DNA from: Climacteris rufus | Taxonomy: Eukaryota; Chordata; Aves; Passeriformes; Climacteridae | Reading direction: 5' to 3' | Assembly: GCA_013398175.1 (NCBI GenBank) | Contig: VZRZ01002289.1 | Location: forward strand, 124,001-188,000 | DNA length: 64,000 nucleotides | Shown: positions 24,994 through 36,918 of the stretch, in pieces | How the letters are laid out: each line of letters starts with the position of its first letter | How positions within the stretch are numbered: the first letter of the stretch is position 1 | Program-made: the position numbers and the translations under genes | The notes under the pieces: generated by a model | Databases searched by the model: none | What the model was told of the DNA's origin: nothing | Seen by the model: the letters and a program-made list of their open reading frames with translations, nothing else

Positions 24994-25123
24994 ACCGAGA
25001 GAGTTAAGGAAGGCTGTGCGAAAGCAGGAGGAAGTTCCTCTCTTCGGGGTTTGGCTTTTTTTTTTTTAACCCCCCATTTTTTTTTCTTTTCTCCTCCTGG
25101 CTCGAACCGTGGCTTGCCCAGGT

Positions 25124-25199
25124 ATGCCTGCCTCACTGCAGCACCTTGTGCTGGTGCTCCTGCTCTCCAGTGCCACCCTGCTGCTCGGCACTGCGGCTG
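25124..25199 (+). CDS. BMPR2: BMPR2 coding exon 1 (signal peptide; gene continues beyond window)
   Basis: Seen: the ATG at 25124 opens 25 codons plus one base. The peptide begins MPASLQHL, has a leucine/valine-rich hydrophobic core and ends LLLGTAA, a typical secretory signal with a small-residue cleavage region. A consensus GTGAGT donor follows at 25200, and reading on reaches a stop within three codons, so splicing is required. Known: BMPR2 is a single-pass type II serine/threonine kinase receptor for BMP ligands at the plasma membrane; it phosphorylates type I receptors that signal through SMAD1/5/8. From memory, human exon 1 also has 76 coding nucleotides (MTSSLQ...STAA) and ends in phase 1. 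The two peptides align without gaps, sharing SLQ near the start and TAA at the end, and the last 12 nucleotides are identical. The core has diverged, as signal peptides do. The ATG has G at -3 but C at +4, a moderate context. Only exon 1 of about 13 is present. Inference: orthologous BMPR2, with high but not absolute certainty because the evidence is a single short exon. Confidence 0.88.
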
Positions 25200-25674
25200 G
25201 TGAGTAGCCACCGGGTGTAGCGAACTGGCCATTTTGGCAGCGGGAAGGGGGTGGGGTCCGCTGGTATTTGGGCACATCTGTGCCTCCTTACAAAGTGCTG
25301 TGCATCTATTTCAGCGGCGAAGCCCGATAAAAGTTTTGAAATCCTGATACGTTGAGTGTCTCGGGGAATAAAATCTGCTTTATTGTGTAAATGAGCTCGA
25401 CCGGCACTCAATAAGTATGCTTTGCTTAGATCTGCATCTCTTGTCTAATAACTTACTTCAGTTTTGGAAATATATATATAATCTTTTTGTTTTGCATACC
25501 TCGCCCTTTGTAAGGTAATGCAGGAATTTTTAATATATATTTTAATCGTCAGCGGAGCTGTGCCTGTTTTGCTGTGGGATCTTCGGGCACAGCCATTTTT
25601 AATTTTATCAGCATCGGTGCTTTCCGGGCCTTACACATGTGCTGTAGTTTTATAACAGAATTACTGTAATGTGC

Positions 25675-25691
25675 TTTTTTTTTTTTTTTTT
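25675..25691. repeat. Poly-T run (17 T)
   Basis: An uninterrupted T run in early intron 1, without target-site duplications that I can see. Confidence 0.95.
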
Positions 25692-28609
25692 GGAGAGATC
25701 TGAAGCAAATACGGAGCTATTTCTATTGTCACTTGTGGTTATAGAACAAAACCGAACACTGCTAAGGAATGCTGAAAGGTCTTGAAGAGTGTTCCTTTTT
25801 TATAATAAGAAGTTGGAAGCAGAAATGCTAAGAGCATCCTTACTCATGTATTTGGGCATTCTAGTCCTGTTTCTAATTGTGTTCGGAAGCTCAGTGTTAG
25901 ATATGCGGGGTGTTGGGAGAGAGATGTGTGTTGGTCTGGCATCCTTTGCTTTCTGTCACGGTGACAGATTAGCATGCTGGAGCCTTCGAGTGTAACCCAG
26001 CTTTGTTAGGCAGTAATACCAATTGTTCTTGCAGTATGCGTTTTCCAGCAGTTTTGGAAGACTCCTACGACTTTTGTGTCGTTTTACTGATCGGGATCCA
26101 ATCTGCAGTGCTTGCTTTTCTTAGTGTTATTTTGTAATCTGCTGCGTTTAGTTCATAAGTGAATCTTTGTAGGAAAATTGCTGAATCTTGCTAAGATGAC
26201 CCAGCAAGTTGATGGTAGTTTCCATCTTATATTTCAGTGAGGTCTTTCAATTAATTTGTCAAAGTTGAAGATACTTGGTGTCGTTATTAGGAAAATCTTG
26301 GAAAGGACACGTTTAAGCAAGTTTCTCCATCGCTCTTACTGGATAGTCCCTGATTTTCTTGCTTCTGATTACTAAGAGGTCTCTTTCAAGAAGACTGTTA
26401 AATGAAAAGCTTGATGTTCCCTATATCATCCTGACCTCTGACTGCCATTATTTTAGATGGATGTCTGCAGCGTCTCTCTGTGGTCGTTTCTGAGGAGCGT
26501 TTTTATTTATTTTCCCTTTTTAAAATTTTTTCCTGGGAGAAGGGGCTTCTGAAGGTCAAAAATCTTGGTGTTAAAGAACATATGAATCAAGAATGCCCAG
26601 CATCTCAACTTTTCTTTCAAATGTGTTTTTTAAAGAGTGTAGGCTTTTTTTTTTCCTTTGTGAAAACTTCAGTGAGTTGGTCATTTCTGTGCCCTGATGA
26701 AGAAGAATTGTTTCTGAAGGAACAAGTACAGATTTGTACCAGGCCAAGGGCTGGGCAGGTGCTGTAGGAGCCCATTTGCACAGTTTACCCAATTCACTTC
26801 AATTCTGACCTGACAACAGCGTTCCCAGTATTTCAGTTCTGGTTTTGACTTGTTAAAAGGGTAGTAACGATGCCAGCTTGGTCAGTTGTTTCGTGAATAG
26901 GAACTTCTTTTCCCGTTGTGATTTATTTCTCAATTGTGAAATTTTACCGATTCACACTTTAAAAAAACTTGATCATAATCCTCTGTAAAAGTAATTACAT
27001 GGATGATTTGAGCTTTCTTTAAAGAAGCTAATCGTTGATTTTAAGTTTACACTGCATTTCAGAAAAAAAATGTCTATACATGGGGAAGCTACACTAATGT
27101 GTAATTCTGCCCTTTTATGTTCATGAAAGAGCCAACACTCTTTCTTCTCTTCTCCTCCCCCCAAGTATGAACTGTATGCTCCCATCAGAGTGAAAATGCT
27201 GCCTTTGTAGCTTTGAAACCCCTATTAATTCTTTCTTCTGATTAGTGAACGGATACTTTATCTCAGCAGTGTATAGAATTGAATGCTTATAAATGCAAAA
27301 TGATTACATCAGAGAAAAAGTATTTTGATAACAGGTTTTTAAGTTTCTGTCTGGAGGAGAATATCTGCACCTCTTTGGGGAGAGCTTCACAAAGACCTGG
27401 GCTTAGTATGGACAGGAAAGGGAAGATGAAAAGATGCATAAAGAAGATGACAAAATCTTACAGTAGGGCTGTAGATGATAGTTCCACTCATAATCTGGAA
27501 TATGAATGGAGAAGGAAGGTGGTTCTTCCTTCCTCTTTCTAATTGAAGATATAATAAAGAACTAGCTATAGATTCAGAAATGTTTGCTGATTATTAGGAG
27601 GAAAATAATACTGGCTTCCTCCATTAAATACAGATCCTAACAGTTATCTGGTAAGTCTGTATTTAAATAATGTATTACTCCTTGTAAAGAGAAATGCTAT
27701 AGTGAGGACATTTTACTGACAGTAGTCTTAGGTACAGCTTTAAAAAATAGTATTGGACAAAAATGGTTTGTGACACTTTGTTCTTTATTTCTCAAATTAT
27801 TTGAAATACCTATTTCTAAATCTTTTCTTTAGAACTATGAGACATATTTATATGCCTTATATTGTAGAGGATTCTGATGTGTTAATCATGAGGGTTTGTG
27901 CCTGAAGAGGTGGTTGGTCAACCTTTGAGCTGTTCCCCAGTATTGCTAAAGAATTTTGTTTGGGTGTTCATACAGACCAGATATTAAAGATACAATCTTT
28001 CCTCATTTCACTTGCTTATGTTCTGTGATATGCAATACTGAACCACTTTTCCTGCTGTGTACATGTCCAGGGTAGACAGCATTCCATTGTCTAATATGTA
28101 AATTATTTGCAGAAAATATAAATTGAAAATTAAAGCAAATAGAATATCCTTTTGTCTTTGGGAATATTTTCATAATTCTGTATCTATTTGGTTCAACAGG
28201 GCTGCAAAAATTAAAGTGTGAAAAGAATTGGATAGGGATTGAAATTTTTTTTAAATGATCATTTTAATTATTAATTAAAATACGTGAACTGAAGCATCTT
28301 TATCTAATTCTGTCTTGCCAGTTAAAGTTACTTTAGTATCTCAGTATAATTTGTTTGAAATATGAATAGTGTGACATGAGGAGAAGTCTTCTTTGGGCAC
28401 TGAACTCAATTCTTCTAATTCAGTGTTTTGAATTAATAACTGACTTTGTGTAGCTTGCGTGTTAAACGGTGGGGGTTTTTTTAAAACCTATCTGCACCCC
28501 GATTTCTGCTTATTTACTAGAGCTACACCCATTGTTTATGGTTTATTCATATGTAACCTAAATATTAAATATCTTTTTCTGTTTGTGTTGGGAGCTGTGT
28601 GAGAAATCC

Positions 28610-28810
28610 TAGCCTAGGAGATGGAAAGCAGGCTGTTTGCCTGGAGAGCCCACTGGTGTGCCTGGTGGGTAACCACACGTCCGAGCGCAGCCTGGACGCC
28701 ACGCTGGGGCTTCGTGAGCTGGCTGCTTGGGGAAAGAAATAGCTGGGAAAGGCCAGGATTCTGCACAGAGCCGTCCACCCCGCTGAGAAGGGCCTTTCTG
28801 CCATTAGGTG
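28610..28810. other. GC-richer patch within intron 1
   Basis: About 200 bases with several CpGs (for example ACGTCCGAGCGCAGCC and GGACGCCACGCTGG), bordered by AT-rich intron. Short open frames on both strands are probably due to composition. It may be a regulatory element or an unrecognised old repeat. Confidence 0.35.
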
Positions 28811-29744
28811 AATCAGCCTGTGTGAACCTCTGTGACATTTCAGCTAAGCTGCTGCCAGTCTGAGCAAACTTCAGTACTTGGGCACTGCACTGTGGGCACA
28901 GCCTGTGGGGAAATGGAAGCTGCTCTCATCTGGTGGCCAAGGAACCCAAACTTTGAGCCCCGAGACATTAAACAGATGCCTCACTTCAGTGTGAATGGTG
29001 AAAGGAGCCACTTGTAAAAGGTTGGCTCAATAAGCTCTGCCTATCCTTCTCTGATCAAGGCAGGCCAACCTCATGTCACCCTGGACAACGAGGGAAGCAT
29101 GACTGTATTTCTTAAAATTATTCTTAGAGTGAAGTTTGTTGAAGTGGTTATTTTGGTGGCATCTCCCTAGCACTTACTAAAAATTTCTCTAAAATATTAT
29201 TTGTTGACTTTGACATTGTTGTCCCCCCTTCATTTTTATTTTCCATTAAGTATTTCTCAGTAGTCTGTATAGTCAGGGGCATTGTTTCCTTGGCAGACAC
29301 CACCTTCCTCTGCCTTTCTCAGCAGAGACGAGCAAGTTGGTATGTTGGGTTCTTCAGAAATGTTTTATTCCTAGCAACAGAGTGTGTGGCACTGGAGCTG
29401 TGTTGTGTTTGGACTCAGTCTGGCTGTGCCATGAACGTGTGCTGTCATTTCTGGGCAGAATCTAACTTTATGGCCAGGGCTATGAGCTGAGTGTAAAGTT
29501 TCATTTGGAACAAAATGTTTATGCCTGTTTATGCCTTGAATAAAACAGGCTGGGTGATGCTTTATGTTGGGTAGGACTGGAATCTGTGCATAGCTTACAG
29601 GCAGTAAGTATTAATTTTATTAACATTGTAGACTTAGTGGAGCTACTTACTGCTTGATTTTGAATTTTAGAATAAGTGAAAGTGTTCCCCAAAAGACTTA
29701 ACCTTTGCAATATGCAGACTGATTTTTTGCAGTGTGGGTTTTAT

Positions 29745-29876
29745 GGGGCTTTCTTTTGTTTTGTTTTGGGTTTTTTTTCGTTTTTTCTTTTGGTTGCTTT
29801 TTTACTTCTTGGTGCTTTTTGGTGGTGTGGTGTGTTTTGGGTTTTTTTTCCCCCCTTTTTTTTTTTTTTTTTTTAT
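29745..29876. repeat. T/GT-rich low-complexity tract
   Basis: About 130 bases almost free of A on the plus strand: repeated TTTTG and TTTGGGTTTT blocks, GGTGGTGTGGTGTG, then C6 and a 19-T run (29856-29874). It adjoins the old CR1 fragment. Simple sequence with no coding capacity. Confidence 0.85.
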
Positions 29877-29884
29877 GTGAAGCA

Positions 29885-30110
29885 TAAATTCACAGAAGCA
29901 TAAGGCTGGAAGGGACTTCTGTTTCCTTCATGGTTTGTGGTTAAGTACAGATAGTAATGTCTGTCTAACATCTCTAAAATCTCCAGTGAAGAGGGATTTC
30001 ACAGCCCGTCTAGGTAGTCTGTCCTGTTACAGTGCTTAATTATCATGTTTTTCATAATGCAACACTAGTAGCTTTTTTCTGCCTCTTCTATAATGCAAGA
30101 TTGTTTAAGA
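29885..30110 (-). mobile_element. Old, diverged CR1 LINE fragment, reverse orientation
   Basis: The left end reads TTCACAGAAGCATAAGGCTG followed by GAAGGGACTTCTG, the reverse complement of a CR1 3' tail. About 110 bases on come blocks resembling the complemented CR1 body: GGGATTTCACAGCCCGTCTA, then GTAGTCTGTCCTGTTACAGT and a TTTTTCAT stretch. Divergence is much higher than in the 23.4 kb copy, so the right boundary is approximate. A T-rich tract abuts its left side. Confidence 0.65.
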
Positions 30111-33100
30111 TACGCCTTAATTAATATGTGGCAATCCACCTGAAAATGTAGAGTGGAGTCCACACAAAGACAATTGCCAGGGAATATCAGTCTTGATAAG
30201 TTCCCGTGATGAAGCTTAGTGTCTTGAGCTTGGCTACAGTAATTTGTGATGGAAACTCCGAGTTGACCATCACTGTTTTAAAATGCAATTTTTGCAGTTT
30301 TAAAAAACTTCAAAAACGATGCTGTTCCTAAAATTTCGGTTTCTGATGGTGCCTTCCTGACTCGAGATGTCTGTGAATCTGCTGATTGCAGAGCTGGGAG
30401 CTGGGCTGAGCAGCTGAGAATCTGATAGGAGAGGTCAGTCTGGGGGTGTGGTGAGCAGGAAGAAAGGCTAGGATAGGAGAGGTTTGAAAGGATGAAGGAT
30501 TCAGTCTGGTGTGCTGTGGGATGAGAACCAAGGAGTATTAGACAGCCAGACAGAGATAGTGTCAGAACATTTGTCAGACTTGCTTGGAGAATGAGTGGAA
30601 TGAAGCTTTTGCACTGGGGAGGGAGAGAAAGCACAATTGTAGGTAGCAGTTTTGAAGACTTCCGTTCTCTCTTGTGAGAATGAATGAGTAACCCAATCAT
30701 TTAGATGGTGCCTTTACCCTTCTCTTTTTCCCTCAGTCTGGTAAGTGTGGAAACCACAAGCTTTTGGGTGGTGATGGCATTTTGTTTTAAGTCATTGGAA
30801 TGTGTCAGTTTTGTCAGATGCTTTCTTGAGTTTGCATCAAATGTTTTTTGTTTTGAACTGTAAATGTGTCTACCTTTTGCATCTCTCAGTACTCTGTATT
30901 TTCTCTTTGGTTTACTATTTCTATGAGAGAAGGAAGGAAAAATAGGCACTATGGACACAGAAGACTGCCATTGACATCTGTGAACCCTTCTTAACTCCTT
31001 AATGTGCTAGACAATTTCAGCCATATGTGAAAGATGAGAAAAGTCTCAAGAGATTAATTTGGTGCCGTTTTCATGAAAATTAGGAACTGAGTAGACAAAA
31101 CAGTTTCAAGGTAGAGGTTTTCCAAGGGAAAAGAGGAACATAACTCAGCCCAGGTAATTCTCTTTGCTTAAAACTGGCTGCCCAGTCAGTGCAGGGATGC
31201 TGGTAGTGTGTTGGTGCATACACTGTTCTGGACTAAGCACAATATATTTTGTTTTCTGCTCATATGGCATGTTGTAGGAGATCTGGGGAGAATGAGGGAT
31301 CCCTTCTGTGGGAGATGTAGGAGTTGGCTAAGAAGTGTGGGAGCAAAGTCACATTAAAGGCAATTAGTTTGCTGCTTGTGGAACAACTGGTGTTTCTGAG
31401 ACAATGTAGTAGCCAAATTTTTGACTGACAAAACTTGCAGAACAATGCCCAAATAACTTTATTGAATGGCTATCATCCATTTATGAGTTTCACAGTGTGT
31501 CTGAGTAACTTAAATGGTATGCATTGTTTTTCACACTTTCAGACTGTACACTGTAGGTCAGGTATCCCACACATCAAGCTTCCTTATGGTCTTCTTTTCA
31601 AGAATGCTATGACTTAGACTTTTGCTGTGGTCCCTTTGAATGTTTTGGTTATGTGTTACACTTACTTCAATCTGTGAAGTGCATGAAAAATAGTTTTATT
31701 ATTTGTTTAAGCAGGAGTAATGGGAAGGGAGATACTTCTGGGCACCTTCTGGGCTGGAGTAAATGGCAGACAGTGAGTGACCTAGGTAGTGGTACAGGGC
31801 ACCTTGCATTGCTTTGCCCACCTGCCGCTAACAAGTCAGTACAGAAGCTCTTGCTATTATGTCTAGCCCAAAGCTGACTTCTGTGCTCCTTGTTCTGCTG
31901 TATGTACTTCTACTACTTTGAGTTGTAAGCAGGATGGGTGTAAGAAAATATGGGTGAGAGGCCTTTTTTTTTTGTAGTGAGATGGCTGTAAGTATGATCA
32001 TAGGTCACGTATGTTAATTGGGCTCCTTAGTTTATACATTAGAGAATGCAGCTCTTAATTAATATCAAAGTGCTGGGCGTTGGCAGTGTCATCTCTCAGG
32101 CTCGTCATTCTTGGCTGAAGTGCACTTCCCTCTGCATAAGTCACAAAGGTCAGGTTTACCTGGTGTGAGAAGCTTTAACATAGTTCAGTGACAGAAACGA
32201 CTGACTAAACATGCCCTACTGCTCTTGCTTTTGCCGCATGAGACTTCCTCGCTATGGTTTGGTTTCTGTTTAATCATTTTATTTCTACAACAAAGTAGCA
32301 GATACTTGAAACAAAACTCCTAGACCATCCATGTTAGAGAATCTTAATTAGCTTTTTCTAAGAACTTAAGTTAATCCACAATCCTTTGTTAGACTTGACA
32401 AACTTACATCAGGAAAAATAGTGGCTTGTGTTGCTATTAAAGCTCTTTTCTATAGTAATCATTGTATTAAATAAATGATCTTAGAGCAGTATGCTTAGTT
32501 GTCCGCTGTAAAAAATGCTTGCTTTTTTTAGTGATGGAGTGGTTCTGTTGGAGTTTGTTGCTGAAAGTACGTGAAAATTAGTCCTTTCTTCTGATGCTGT
32601 CCTTCAGAGAGAAGTCAGTAAAGCTGATTTCATTGGGAGGCTTAGTGTTCCTATACCTTCCAAGCTGCAAAAATCTTGGTCTGGACATATTTTATGCAGA
32701 AGATAATGTGCTATATGGTGTGAACTTTTGTCAGTCCTTTTATTTGTTTAAAACCGAAACACTAGAAATTGTTTTTCTTTATTTCTTTGCAGACAAGGGC
32801 CTTTGCTGAAAATGAGGATTTTTAAAAATGGCTACCAGTTCTTAGATATAAATTTTTATTATATTTACCTGTTTGAGATACGAGTGGTATGTAAAACCAA
32901 TAAAGTAAGGTGAAGAAAACTAAGATCGTAGTAGGAAGATTGTAGCACCTATCTTTTTGGTTAGACAGTGGCACTGCCACACATATGCAAAGCAGGCACT
33001 CAGCCCAAGAAGAAGCTTTCCGTATTAAAACAATTTCAGTTGCAATCAGAGAAGGATAAAAAGAACCCTGTAATGAAGTCCGTCTGGATGCCGGCACGGT

Positions 33101-33149
33101 GTTGGTTTCCTCTGTTTGCATGTTTGGGGTTCTTTTCCTTTATTTCTGG

Positions 33150-33300
33150 CTGTGAGGCGGAGCAGCTGCCGTGACTGACGGAGGCAGGCGGGCCCGGGCC
33201 GTGCCGCGGTGCCGGAGCCCGGGCCGCTGGAGCTGCCGCTGCGCTGCCCAGGGGGAAAACGCGCTCCGGCCTTCTCCGCTGTTCTTACTTGGCTCTGCAG
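33150..33300. promoter_or_regulatory. Small CpG-rich islet in intron 1
   Basis: About 140 bases of CpG-dense sequence (for example GGCGGGCCCGGGCCGTGCCG) with abrupt borders in AT-rich DNA. An AP-1-type TGACTCA lies just downstream at 33312-33318. Candidate regulatory element. Too short to call a promoter, and no exon is recognised. Confidence 0.4.
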
Positions 33301-33475
33301 GCAGGGATGAGTGACTCAGTGAATCCAAATGAGTGAAAAAACATGTGGAAACAGTAGGATAAATCATTCCTCATGCCTACTGCGGCAGTATTTGGATCTC
33401 TGTAAACTTTTTTATATAGAACATATGCAAATTCCCAAATCTAGTGTGCATTCCACAGATACAGTGAAGATGACT

Positions 33476-33503
33476 TGATACATACATACATGTGTGTGTA
33501 TGT
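33476..33503. repeat. (TACA)n / (TG)n short microsatellite
   Basis: GATACATACATACATGTGTGTGTATG: a short compound repeat about 180 bases downstream of the 33.2 kb CpG islet. Confidence 0.85.
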
Positions 33504-36500
33504 TACCAAAATTTGATCATACCGATATGCTCCACTGCTAAAACCTAATATTCTAATATTAGCAAATTTGGTGTTTGCATGGTGTTCTTAATTTCCAAAA
33601 AGTCCTTATAAATGGCTTATTTTGCATGGTGGGTAAACTTTACACTTATTAATTACATCCAGATTCTATCAGGACCTGTTAAATAATTTCTCTTTTAGTT
33701 ATGCTAAGATTAATCTGACCTAATTAATTTTTAGTTAAATTTTATCTATAGTAGTTAAAGCTGTTGCAGCAGAACACAATTATTTGGTCACAGTTGTTTC
33801 GCATTGTTTCAGCCAAGAATTTTATATCTAGTAAATACTTTTCCTTACAGACTTGGAAATATCTGAAGTGGCAAATAGAGAGAGTTTTTTTGCTTTTATT
33901 GTTTCCTGTGAGAGAAGTAGTACAATTAAGGAAGCTGTCAGCAAATTTAGCTTCCCTTATTTTAAGAAATACTGGAATAGAATGTGTGCAAAACAAATAA
34001 CCCCCTAATTATTATTTTACTAATCTGTATGTATACTATATAGCACTACTTAAAATTGAAGATGTGGCCTTTGGGCGCAGGAATACACATTCCAAATATT
34101 ACATGACATAGTAAATTAATTTTATAAATGGGGAGAAGAGGGGTGTGTTTATAGTAAGGAAGACTAGTGATACAGTAATAATATAATAACTCAGACAACT
34201 TTGTGGTTTCACTTTGAGAATGTAAGAATATTTTCTTCTCACTTTCCAATGTGCAGGGGAGAAAAAAAATCAGTGAGCTCCTAAGGCACTTGAATAATAG
34301 GTGGTGCCATAATACATGAGACTGATAAGAATATTCTGAGCAGGAGTCACTTCACTGAGGAAATCTAGAGGCATTTGAGAGGGAGTGTGCTAAGAGGGAA
34401 TGTGCAAATGTGTTGAATTGGGTTCTGTTGAGGAATGGAAGAGTTAAATGTGAAAACAGCTATTCAGATATTATGTACTTTGAAGCAGTCATCAAAACGA
34501 AGTCTTTCATCTTGAAGAAGTGAAGGTCTACAAAAGGAAGCAGATACTGTCAAAGTGATATCATGGCCAGCAACTTGATTTTCTTGACTGATTTTGGAAG
34601 AGTTGGAGAAGGGTTAGTAACAAAAGAGCTGAGCTGAGAACATAATAAGGCATGCAAAAAGTAAAGAATGGGCTTTTAACATGGAATAAACAAAACTGGA
34701 AACAGAGTTGGTGATCCAGTAACGAGGGAAGATAGGTAGAAAAGAAAATAAGCTCAGCAGTTAATCAAAGTTCTCATTAAAAAGCAGGGGAACCCATTGT
34801 GAAGAACAGTGTGGTATGTGTAGCATACAGGGTGATGTGCATTGTGCTCTCACTTCTGTTATACCCTGTTTCAGAAAGAAGCTGGCACTGGCTAAGTGAG
34901 AAAGCATCTGAAATTGCCAGTAAATCCAGAATATGTCCCCCAGAATTTTGTCTGAACTGCACTGTGTGTAGCCAGTGCTCATGAAAATAGCAGCAACAGG
35001 TTTTTGTTTGAACTGCTGGTAGTGTGAAGAAACAGATGAAAACCAAAATTTGAACTTTTAAAAAATGTTTTTATGTGGCATATAATGCAAAACGTTACTG
35101 TTTTTACAGAGAGCCTGAATCATCCACAGTTGTAGTAACTGAAATAAGAATTTGCTTAGAATCTCAATCCTTTTTTATGACTTTACCTCTTTGCATTTGG
35201 TTATGATTAATCTTCCATAAAATTGTTGTTAAATATTTCTGAAAATCAGTGTTTAATTTAAGTGATTGAACAGCTATGGAGTTTTCCATAGTTTTACATA
35301 CAGTACCTATGTTTTAATGTCGTTTTACTTCTAGCAGGAAAATATATGGTTCTTCTTTGGTGCTGGTTTCATGTATTTGTTGTGCATATGGTATCTCTTC
35401 TGTCAAGCTCAAATCTTTAAATGTAGTTAAATCAGTAGTTTTCAGACATCAGAATTCAACATACATTTAACAACACTGTTATATATCACTCCAGTCTTTC
35501 TGCAATATGTTCATGCATATAATGCAAAAGAAAAAGCCAAAGACATAACAGCCTTTAGACAGGCTTCTAATTGAAGATAAATCAGGATAATTCTAAATAC
35601 TGAATATTTTTACTGTATCAACTAACTTGCCTTCTGTGTCTGATTAGTGAGGGGAAAATGAAAATTTATGTGAATGTTCTGTATTTAAATGAAAATTTAG
35701 ATAAGTCACTTTTCCCTTTCTGTGCTGATGTGATGCCAGTTCTGAGCCTCTCAACATGGCTTTTTTTCATGTTTTTGTGTTCATGCTCTAAGCTTAAACC
35801 CAGAATTGCTTTGGGACAATGAAGTTCTGTACAGTTATAGTCTATTTTCAGATGCTTATTATGCAAGATGCTGGTGTAATCCCACAAGCCTTTTTAGTAT
35901 TCCTGTGTTCTGAATACTTTATTCATTTGTACAAATTTATAGTTAGTTCTTTGAACTGACAGAGGTTTTGGAGATCAGGCGTTTTGGTGAGACTACCAGG
36001 AAACACTGAGAAATAAGCCTATTGCAATATCCTGGCTTCTCCAGATAAAACTAGACATCCTGGCTGGATGTTTACCAGTGCTATTACAGAACAAGGTATT
36101 TGTGTCTTGATTCTTTCCTAGATTTGCCCATCCTTCTCCACCCTTGGTTTTGTTATTCTTTTTAGGATGGCTAGAATAAGCGTGTCATGAATTTACCTTT
36201 ATGTTACCGACGTGTGCTTTCAACGTGTAAATGCAACTAAATAGTTTAAAATCTAGGAATACCACAAACAAACAGTTATTACATTTAGCTGAAATATTTA
36301 ATAGCACAAGAGGATGACGTATGTGATGGAATCTGATAGTAAATTCCTTCATGGCAATTACATAAAGCAGTTAGTTTCAGTGCTTAATTGATAACAGGGA
36401 GGCTTGCTTCACTTCCGTGAGGTGTGGGAATACGAGGTGCAGAGGTAACTGCATTCCATCAAGTCTCAGTCTAGACAGGCACGAGAGCATCATTCATCCT

Positions 36501-36898
36501 GCAGCAAACAAGGAAGGCTAATCACCTTCTTAAAAGTGACCTTGCAGCTAAAGAATGTGCTGTGGTGGGCACCCAGAAAGGCGAGGAGAGAGCTCACAAT
36601 ACACTTCTAGAGCTAAGGGTCTTCACCTGAAAGGATGCGATCTGCATTGCAGAATGCCCGTTCCTTCTCGTTTCACAGGGGTGGTGGCTTTGGGAAGAAA
36701 CGGTTTAATGAATTGCTGTACAGTTAATTGTATTTGATTGAAGGAAAAGCTCATTATCTAGTTGAGGTGGGAGGAAGTTTGAAGTGCACTTTTATAGCAA
36801 TAAGTATTAGGAAGCTATTACAGACTCGACTCCCTTTAATTGAAGAGTAATAGTGTGAGCTTTGACTTTTTCAAATAGTGTTTATAGGGAAAGAGCTT

Positions 36899-36918
36899 TT
36901 TTATTTTATTTTATTTTA
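36899..36918. repeat. (TTTTA)4 microsatellite
   Basis: Four perfect TTTTA units in intron 1. Confidence 0.93.

Larger units (their letters stand above)
24483..25123 (+). promoter_or_regulatory. BMPR2: BMPR2 5' leader / 3' half of the CpG-island promoter
   Basis: This GC-dense, CpG-dense segment runs from the end of the assembly gap to the BMPR2 start codon. It contains a GGGGCGG Sp1-type box at 24603-24609 and no obvious TATA box. The transcription start cannot be placed; it may lie here or inside the gap. The last 70 bases change character: a run of 12 T at 25056-25067, C6, another T run at 25077-25085 and a CT-rich stretch to about 25099. Six ATG-initiated short ORFs lie in this leader if transcription starts upstream of 24520. 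Human BMPR2 is likewise known for a long GC-rich 5' UTR. Confidence 0.75.

Noticed and set aside
23746..25277. Long open frames (229-486 codons) on both strands across the BMPR2 CpG island
   Set aside because: Most of their length is N from the gap and the rest is stop-poor GC-rich DNA. The real coding content is only the 76-nt exon at 25124.
26583..26612. AATCAAGAATG in intron 1, similar to the start of human BMPR2 exon 2
   Set aside because: The following bases do not encode the expected cysteine-containing ligand-binding domain and there is no acceptor. Exon 2 is not here.
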